Shown: one piece after another, positions 1-4,254 of the stretch
Layout: every line of letters begins with the position of its first letter
Position numbering within the stretch: the stretch's first letter is position 1
Translations under genes and position numbers: made by a program
The notes under the pieces: generated by a model
What the model saw: only the letters and a program-made list of their open reading frames with translations
What the model was told of the DNA's origin: nothing
Databases searched by the model: none
Assembly: GCA_934699065.1 (NCBI GenBank)
Contig: CAKUWD010000041.1
Coordinates: 1-16,806, forward strand
From: an uncultured Treponema sp.
Lineage (GTDB): Bacteria > Spirochaetota > Spirochaetia > Treponematales > Treponemataceae
Length of the DNA: 16,806 bases
Direction of reading: 5' to 3'

Positions 1-675
1 GTGCTGCTTTGGATTTTTACGCTTTCAAAAGAAATCAGAACTTCAGCCTTTGCTATTTCCGAAACCCTGATTGGAATAGTAGAAGCCCGCGACCCGAACC
101 TTAATGGTCACAGTCTTCATGTTCAGGAGCTCTCGCTTTTGATTTACAATAATCTGCCGGCCGGTTTTAGGCGCAGAATAAATGAAGAAAATCTTAAGTA
201 CGCGGCGCTCTTTCACGATGTGGGAAAACTCGGCGTACCCGAAGCAATTCTCAACAAGCCTGCGGCCCTTAATCCTGATGAATGGAATGTAATGCGCCGC
301 CACCCGGAAATCTCCGTGCAGATTCTCCGTCCGCTAAAATCATTTGAGCTCATTAAAGAATGGATTTTGTATCACCACGAGCGCATTGACGGCTCCGGCT
401 ATTTTGGCATTCCCGGCGACAAGATTCCTTTTGCCGCCCGCATAATTTCCGTTGCCGACACCTATTCTGCAATCACCATGGCCCGCTCTTATAAGCCGGG
501 AAAGTCTCACGAAGAAGCAATTGAAATCCTGCAGCGGGTAGAAGGCAAGCAGCTGGATACCTACATCGTTTCGCTTTTCTGTACAATCCCAAAAGAGGAT
601 GTGCTTGCCTGCATGGACCGCGTAAAAGAAAAAATCCGCAATCAGTCTTCGGTGTCTGATATGCTGGAGGTGTAG
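1..675 (+). CDS. HD-GYP-like cyclic-di-GMP phosphodiesterase domain, 5' truncated by window edge
   Basis: The frame is open from base 1, so the upstream part of the protein is missing and the first GTG may simply be an internal Val. The 224 visible residues form an HD-GYP domain. Seen: H37 in NGHS, the metal-binding pair H72-D73 in FHDVGKLGVP, H101, H125-H126 in HHERIDGSGY, and D153 in VADTYSA. This family hydrolyses cyclic di-GMP at a di-iron centre in the cytoplasm. The GYP signature is degenerate: it reads GYF (residues 133-135), and the loop before D140-K141-I142 is one residue shorter than the classical form. Such GYF/GYY variants are, to my knowledge, common in spirochaetes and clostridia and may still be active. 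The metal ligands look complete. The lost N-terminus probably carries a sensor or membrane domain. The family call is firm; activity and substrate are inferred. Confidence 0.9.
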   Translation: MLLWIFTLSKEIRTSAFAISETLIGIVEARDPNLNGHSLHVQELSLLIYNNLPAGFRRRINEENLKYAALFHDVGKLGVPEAILNKPAALNPDEWNVMRRHPEISVQILRPLKSFELIKEWILYHHERIDGSGYFGIPGDKIPFAARIISVADTYSAITMARSYKPGKSHEEAIEILQRVEGKQLDTYIVSLFCTIPKEDVLACMDRVKEKIRNQSSVSDMLEV

Positions 676-677
676 GT

Positions 678-693
678 GGGGGAAGTCTCCCCC
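678..693 (+). terminator. Short hairpin just after the HD-GYP stop, possible terminator
   Basis: Three bases after the stop, GGGGGA (678-683) can pair with TCCCCC (688-693) around an AGTC loop. It is followed by a second small hairpin, CTTG-CTCG-CAAG (693-704), and a T5 run at 710-714. The T run is not directly adjacent to the strong stem, so this is a weak intrinsic-terminator candidate. Confidence 0.35.
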
Positions 694-727
694 TTGCTCG
701 CAAGACCTGTTTTTATAAGTTGATGTT

Positions 728-774
728 AAAATTACATATAAAATGCCGCTTACCTCGAGTTAATATGTAATTTT
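728..774. repeat. Inverted-repeat unit 1 (ATTACATAT - 23 bp - ATATGTAAT)
   Basis: AAAATTACATAT (728-739) and its exact reverse complement (763-774) form a 12-bp perfect inverted pair. The 9-bp core arms are 731-739 and 763-771, with exactly 23 bp (740-762) between them. The spacer sequence is unrelated to that of the other units. Confidence 0.85.
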
Positions 775-800
775 CTGCAAGAAATAAATATTCGAAGTAC

Positions 801-845
801 AAATTACATATAATTAACAATAAATCAGATTTAAATATGTAATTT
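801..845. repeat. Inverted-repeat unit 2 (ATTACATAT - 23 bp - ATATGTAAT)
   Basis: AAATTACATAT (801-811) pairs with its exact reverse complement (835-845), 11 bp perfect. The core arms 803-811 and 835-843 are again 23 bp apart (812-834). The spacer is AT-rich and differs from unit 1. Confidence 0.85.
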
Positions 846-896
846 TGACGGAAAATCGAAGTTAAAATCGAATATGAACAGAAATATTTTCAATAA

Positions 897-937
897 ATTA
901 CATATAAACTTAATTTGTTGCCATTTTTATATGTAAT
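897..937. repeat. Inverted-repeat unit 3 (ATTACATAT - 23 bp - ATATGTAAT)
   Basis: ATTACATATAAA (897-908) pairs with its exact reverse complement (926-937), 12 bp perfect. The core arms 897-905 and 929-937 are once more exactly 23 bp apart. Here the perfect pairing extends inward, whereas in units 1 and 2 it extends outward. The constant element is therefore the 9-bp core and its spacing. Confidence 0.85.
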
Positions 938-987
938 CTGCTTTGTAATTGATTATACAACAATACTAAGGGGAGCCTTCTTCTCCT

Positions 988-995
988 CCCCCCCC
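988..995. other. C8 homopolymer tract upstream of the MATE gene
   Basis: Eight consecutive C residues lie inside a pyrimidine-rich run (about 976-997). They sit directly upstream of, or touching, the expected -35 position for the TATAAT box at 1018-1023. GGGGAG (970-975) can also pair with CTCCCC (986-991). Homopolymeric G/C tracts of this length next to promoters are known sites of slipped-strand length variation, for example upstream of tpr genes in Treponema pallidum. Variation here is inferred only. Confidence 0.5.
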
Positions 996-1001
996 TCATT
1001 T

Positions 1002-1010
1002 ATTACATAT
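1002..1010 (+). repeat. Lone fourth arm ATTACATAT
   Basis: This is a seventh copy of the 9-bp core, 105 bp after the first arm of unit 3 and just upstream of a TATAAT box. No partner is present at the expected position (1034-1042). Confidence 0.7.
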
Positions 1011-1017
1011 TTTTTGA

Positions 1018-1057
1018 TATAATCATACAATTCCAAGCCACGGCGGCTCGTTATAAT
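1018..1057 (+). promoter_or_regulatory. Two candidate -10 boxes for the MATE gene
   Basis: A perfect TATAAT lies at 1018-1023 and another at 1052-1057. Neither has a convincing -35 at 16-18 bp. The first would give a leader of about 38 bases. The second would start transcription about four bases before the ATG at 1068. No Shine-Dalgarno sequence precedes the ATG. Confidence 0.4.
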
Positions 1058-1067
1058 CGTCATCAGT

Positions 1068-2399
1068 ATGAGAGATAATACTGTTAACATGACGGAAGGC
1101 AGTCCTGTCCGTCTGCTGCTGGCTTTTTCGGTGCCGATGCTGATTGGGAATATTTTTCAGCAGCTTTATAATCTTGTGGATTCGGTGATTGTTGGTCAGT
1201 TTGTGGGGGCCCAGGCTCTGGCGGCGATTGGTGCGACCGGCTCGATTACCTTTTTCTTTTTTGCGCTTTGTAACGGAATTGGCGCGGGTGGCGGAATTGT
1301 TACTTCTCACTTTTTTGGTGAGGGTAATACCGACAAGGTAAAAAACTGTATTGCAAACACTGCCTATATCATGCTGGTGATTCCGACTACGATTGGTGCG
1401 ATTGCCTTTTTTACGGCCGGTCCGATTCTGCGCCTTCTCAACACTCCGGATTCTATCATGGCTGATTCAAAGGCCTATATGCAGATTATGTGCGTCTGCA
1501 TGGTGATGATTTCGGTTTACAATTTTGCTTCTTCCATGCTGCGCGCGCTGGGTGATTCTAAAACTCCTCTTTATTTTTTGATTTTCTCCTGTATTCTTAA
1601 CGGCGTGCTGGATGTGATTTTTGTTTACAATCTTAAGCTTGGCGTTTGGGGGGCGGGTATTGCAACCTTGATTTCCAACATGGTCTGCGGTATTCTCTGC
1701 CTTGTTTTTGCATTTAAGACTAATTCGTATTTTAAGATGAGCCGCGGCGACTGGCGTGTGAATCCTGTGATTCTTGGCCGCTGTATCAAGCTTGGTGTGC
1801 CGCTTTCATTGCAGTTCTCGCTTATTGCGATTTCCTGCATGGCCCTTCAGCGCGTTGTAAACTCTTTTGGTCCGGTTGCGGTTGCAGCTTTTACTGCGAC
1901 CAGCCGTGTTGAGCAGCTGATTCACCAGCCTTACGGAACTTTGGGAACGGCTCTTTCAACTTACACTGGCCAGAACTACGGAGCCAAGAAACACGACCGC
2001 ATTATCGAAGGCTACCGCAAGAGTATGATTATGATGGCGATTTTCACCGTTCTCATGATTCCGCTGATTCAGATTTTTGGCAGCCCGATTACCCGCCTTT
2101 TTGTAAAGGAGCCTGAGGTAATTGAGATGGGCGCCCGAGCCTTGCGAATTACCAGCTGGTTCTACATTTTCCTTGGCGTGATTTATGTTGTGCGCGGAGT
2201 TCTCAACGGAATCGGCGACGCAACCTTTGCCTTGATTAACGGCATAACTGAAGTTGTTGGCCGCTTTGTTGTGCCGGTGGCCTTGTGCGCAGTTGCGGCA
2301 ATCGGCGTCTGGGGCTGCTGGTGGTCGGTCGGAATCGTCTGGTTCTTAAGCGGCCTCACCGCCTGGCTGCGCTATCTTTATATGAAAAAAAAGATTTAA
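1068..2399 (+). CDS. MATE-family multidrug/Na+ (or H+) antiporter
   Basis: This 443-residue integral membrane protein has the usual MATE length and about twelve hydrophobic segments. The N-terminus carries MTEGSPVRLLLAFSVPMLIG and QQLYNLVDSVIVG, hallmarks of the bacterial MATE (NorM/DinF superfamily) type. An internal repeat is visible: RALGDSKTPLYF in the N-lobe matches the RGVLNGIGDATFALI stretch in the C-lobe. The family exports cationic drugs, dyes or metabolites across the inner membrane, using an ion gradient. ATG 1068 is preferred; ATG 1089 would remove only seven residues and fits the family start (MTEGSP) just as well. No Shine-Dalgarno sequence is visible at either. It is a single gene, ending 12 bp from the convergent CPBP gene. 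The array of inverted repeats just upstream may bear on its control. The substrate cannot be told from sequence. Confidence 0.95.
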   Translation: MRDNTVNMTEGSPVRLLLAFSVPMLIGNIFQQLYNLVDSVIVGQFVGAQALAAIGATGSITFFFFALCNGIGAGGGIVTSHFFGEGNTDKVKNCIANTAYIMLVIPTTIGAIAFFTAGPILRLLNTPDSIMADSKAYMQIMCVCMVMISVYNFASSMLRALGDSKTPLYFLIFSCILNGVLDVIFVYNLKLGVWGAGIATLISNMVCGILCLVFAFKTNSYFKMSRGDWRVNPVILGRCIKLGVPLSLQFSLIAISCMALQRVVNSFGPVAVAAFTATSRVEQLIHQPYGTLGTALSTYTGQNYGAKKHDRIIEGYRKSMIMMAIFTVLMIPLIQIFGSPITRLFVKEPEVIEMGARALRITSWFYIFLGVIYVVRGVLNGIGDATFALINGITEVVGRFVVPVALCAVAAIGVWGCWWSVGIVWFLSGLTAWLRYLYMKKKI

Positions 2400-2411
2400 T
2401 AGATGGCCCTG

Positions 2412-3251
2412 TCATCTTCCTGCTGTGCTTGCCGACCTGCCATCGTTATGCCGACCTTCTGATCTGCTTCTGTTGATAAAAATCATTATTCCCGCAGTAA
2501 GCAGATAGAGGACTGCATAAATCACCAGGCCAAAAATCAGACTGTTCTGATTATTATCAATAATAAGGAGAGCATTCAGAAAGTTAAAGAGCAAATGGAT
2601 GATAGTGCAGTAAATCAGATTTCTGTGCTTTCTGAAAATGTATCCCATAATAATGCTTATACCTATGATAGCCCCCATAAAGGAAACGGCATAAACTATC
2701 AGATACAATGGAGATAAGCCTTCCATTAACCAGAGCGGCGTATGCCAAAATCCCCAGACAAGGCCTGTAATCACAGAACCTTTAAGAATCCCTTTCTTAG
2801 CTGATACCTCCGTAAAGAAATATCCTCTCCATCCGGGTTCTTCTGCTGTGGGACCCATGAGCAGCTGTAAAATAAACAGCAGCGGGTAGGATGCATAATC
2901 CTGATTAATCAATTCTCCTATGCTTTTATGATTAACCGTACCAAGAACAATAACAGTAATTGCAAATATAAGGGACGGAATAATGATTGAGATTAAAATC
3001 CATTTGATTCTCAGCTTCTCGGCAAATAAACCTTTTAGAAATTCTTTTCTGGATGAATCCTTAAGCAGGCGTTTTGCCCAGATCATCAATACGACCAAAG
3101 ACACCCATGATATGACTAACGGTGCATAATTTGACATGCTCTCCATTGGCACGCCGAACGCTACTATCAGCAGACATAAGCCCAGGGCAATATAGAAGCC
3201 CACGTATGTGAGGATAGCGAAAAAGCACAGATTTTTTTTACTTGCTTCCAT
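2412..3251 (-). CDS. CPBP-family intramembrane metalloprotease (Abi/CAAX-protease-like)
   Basis: This 279-residue polytopic membrane protein has all three CPBP (PF02517-type) motifs: E137-E138-xxx-R142 (AEEPGWRGYFF), W166-GFW-H170, and H219-xxx-N223 (HLLFN). The family includes type II CAAX prenyl endopeptidases and bacterial proteins tied to bacteriocin self-immunity or envelope signalling; the substrate here is unknown. The start is fixed by a good Shine-Dalgarno sequence (GAGG at 3263-3260, 8 bp spacing). It lies 75 bp downstream of the merR-type gene in the same direction and has a MerR-style promoter in that gap, so it is probably an inducible target of that regulator. The last ~17 residues are Arg/Ser-rich and encoded by repetitive TGCCGACCT-containing DNA (2430-2457), a tail that looks added by repeat DNA. 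The family is firm; the function is inferred. Confidence 0.9.
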   Translation of the reverse strand: MEASKKNLCFFAILTYVGFYIALGLCLLIVAFGVPMESMSNYAPLVISWVSLVVLMIWAKRLLKDSSRKEFLKGLFAEKLRIKWILISIIIPSLIFAITVIVLGTVNHKSIGELINQDYASYPLLFILQLLMGPTAEEPGWRGYFFTEVSAKKGILKGSVITGLVWGFWHTPLWLMEGLSPLYLIVYAVSFMGAIIGISIIMGYIFRKHRNLIYCTIIHLLFNFLNALLIIDNNQNSLIFGLVIYAVLYLLTAGIMIFINRSRSEGRHNDGRSASTAGR

Positions 3252-3287
3252 GATAAATACCTCTTTCTTTATGTTCTTATACCGTAA

Positions 3288-3318
3288 AGCATAAAGTATG
3301 GTATCGTACCAGGGTCAA
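3288..3318 (-). promoter_or_regulatory. MerR-type promoter/operator for the CPBP gene (19-bp spacer with dyad)
   Basis: Read on the minus strand, a -35 TTGACC (3318-3313) is followed by a 19-bp spacer (3312-3294) and a -10 TATGCT (3293-3288). The dyad TGGTATCGTACCA (3299-3311; TGGTA/TACCA) lies within the spacer. Over-long 19-bp spacers with an operator between -35 and -10 are the classical signature of promoters activated by DNA-twisting MerR-family regulators. The -35 lies just past the stop codon of the merR-type gene. Confidence 0.65.
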
Positions 3319-3326
3319 GCGTAATT

Positions 3327-4082
3327 TTATGATTTTATGACTGGTGCAAAAACTTCCAGAAAACTCTCGGCGCATTTTCCCAGATGAGATACGAGCAGTG
3401 GTTTTATATAGCAGTATCTGCCTAACTTAATATTGTTCTCTGCAACCCACTTCATACACTTAGCATATTCATCCATCAGAGGATCATAAGAGGCACTGTC
3501 TCTTACCACAGTGTAAACGCATTCAATCTCTTTTTCTTCAGACTCTTCTGCCACAAAAACTGCATTTTCGCCAATGCCTTCGGGAGTTAATTCAATTCGT
3601 CTTACCATGCTTCTGATTATTATCATCTGCTCATCAGATTCTGTCTTGAACTTTGCCCCCGTTTCTGTGCTGACTAAATCGTCTATCTTATCAATGAGTT
3701 TTAATGGTTTTACATTCTTAATTGTATATTTTCCGAGATAGCTGCTTATTTTTTCACAGTCTTTTATACCTCTTAACACACTGTCTTTTTGTTTTTGTAA
3801 TTCGGCCACCTGGATTTGCAGTTCCTTCTGACGTTTCTTAAATACATTGTATATTCCCTTGATTGTGTCTGAGTCTTGAATCTGCTGGATTTCCTTAACA
3901 CCCAGGTCCATCGATCTGTACAACTGAATACCAAGCAGTTTCAATACTTCTTCGTTATCATATTCGCGATAAGAGTTATCAGCACATCTGACAGGAGTGA
4001 TAAGCTGTTTTTCTTCATAGTACCTTAAACGGTCTTTGGATATTCCGGTTATCTTTTCAACATCTCCTATTGATAAACCCAT
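3327..4082 (-). CDS. MerR-family transcriptional regulator with C-terminal effector domain
   Basis: This 251-residue cytoplasmic protein begins with a typical MerR winged helix-turn-helix: SIGDVEKITGISKDRLRYYE (residues 4-23), then the wing with YREYDNEEV. A long helical dimerisation segment rich in K, Q and E follows at about residues 75-115. The remaining ~130 residues look like a ligand-binding domain, possibly of the GyrI/SOUL fold used by BmrR-like drug sensors (weak: an ECVYTVVRD strand, and KCMKWVAENN near the C-terminus). It has a Shine-Dalgarno GAGG (4093-4090) before ATG 4082. It lies upstream of and codirectional with the CPBP gene, whose promoter has MerR geometry, so it probably activates that gene on binding an unknown, perhaps hydrophobic or peptide, ligand. 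No Cys cluster of the metal-sensing type is seen. Confidence 0.9.
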   Translation of the reverse strand: MGLSIGDVEKITGISKDRLRYYEEKQLITPVRCADNSYREYDNEEVLKLLGIQLYRSMDLGVKEIQQIQDSDTIKGIYNVFKKRQKELQIQVAELQKQKDSVLRGIKDCEKISSYLGKYTIKNVKPLKLIDKIDDLVSTETGAKFKTESDEQMIIIRSMVRRIELTPEGIGENAVFVAEESEEKEIECVYTVVRDSASYDPLMDEYAKCMKWVAENNIKLGRYCYIKPLLVSHLGKCAESFLEVFAPVIKS

Positions 4083-4097
4083 TTTAATACCTCAGTT

Positions 4098-4126
4098 TTT
4101 ATAATTCTGTTCAGTTATTTTGAAAA
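4098..4126 (-). promoter_or_regulatory. Candidate promoter of the MerR-type gene
   Basis: On the minus strand, TTTTCA (4126-4121), a 17-bp spacer and TATAAA (4103-4098) match sigma-70 consensus well. The predicted start (~4091-4093) falls at the Shine-Dalgarno sequence, so the true start may be a few bases earlier or a further upstream promoter may be used. Confidence 0.45.
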
Positions 4127-4210
4127 ATTTTCTGATTCACTCAATATTGAATATTAACACAAAATTGTGGAAAATCTCTATAAAAAACTGTTTCTGAGTA
4201 AAAAACATGA

Positions 4211-4238
4211 TTGTCTAACCTGGCTGAAACAATATAGT
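4211..4238 (+). promoter_or_regulatory. Promoter of the GH127 gene
   Basis: TTGTCT (4211-4216), a 16-bp spacer and TATAGT (4233-4238) predict a start near 4245, which leaves a leader of only about ten bases before ATG 4255. The short leader has no Shine-Dalgarno sequence. Confidence 0.5.
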
Positions 4239-4254
4239 ATATAAAAACAAACTG

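Larger units (their letters stand above)
676..1067. other. 392-base gene-free, AT-rich intergenic region carrying an array of spaced inverted repeats
   Basis: No credible gene is found here on either strand. The stretch holds a hairpin after the HD-GYP stop, three inverted-repeat units built on ATTACATAT, a fourth lone arm, and a 9-bp direct repeat AAAATCGAA (852-860 and 864-872). It also holds a C8 tract and two TATAAT boxes ahead of the MATE gene. The repeats are described separately. Confidence 0.8.

Noticed and set aside
725..875. Integron attC-like sites (GTTAAAAT cores)
   Set aside because: The expected paired core sites and extrahelical bases are not seen, and no integrase or cassette structure is present.
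728..937. The repeated arms with unique spacers as a CRISPR array
   Set aside because: The repeats are 9-12 bp, alternate in orientation, and their outer gaps differ (31 and 53 bp). No cas gene is present.
2285..2476. A 63-codon plus-strand frame spanning the MATE/CPBP junction
   Set aside because: It overlaps two firm genes in other frames and has no start signal.
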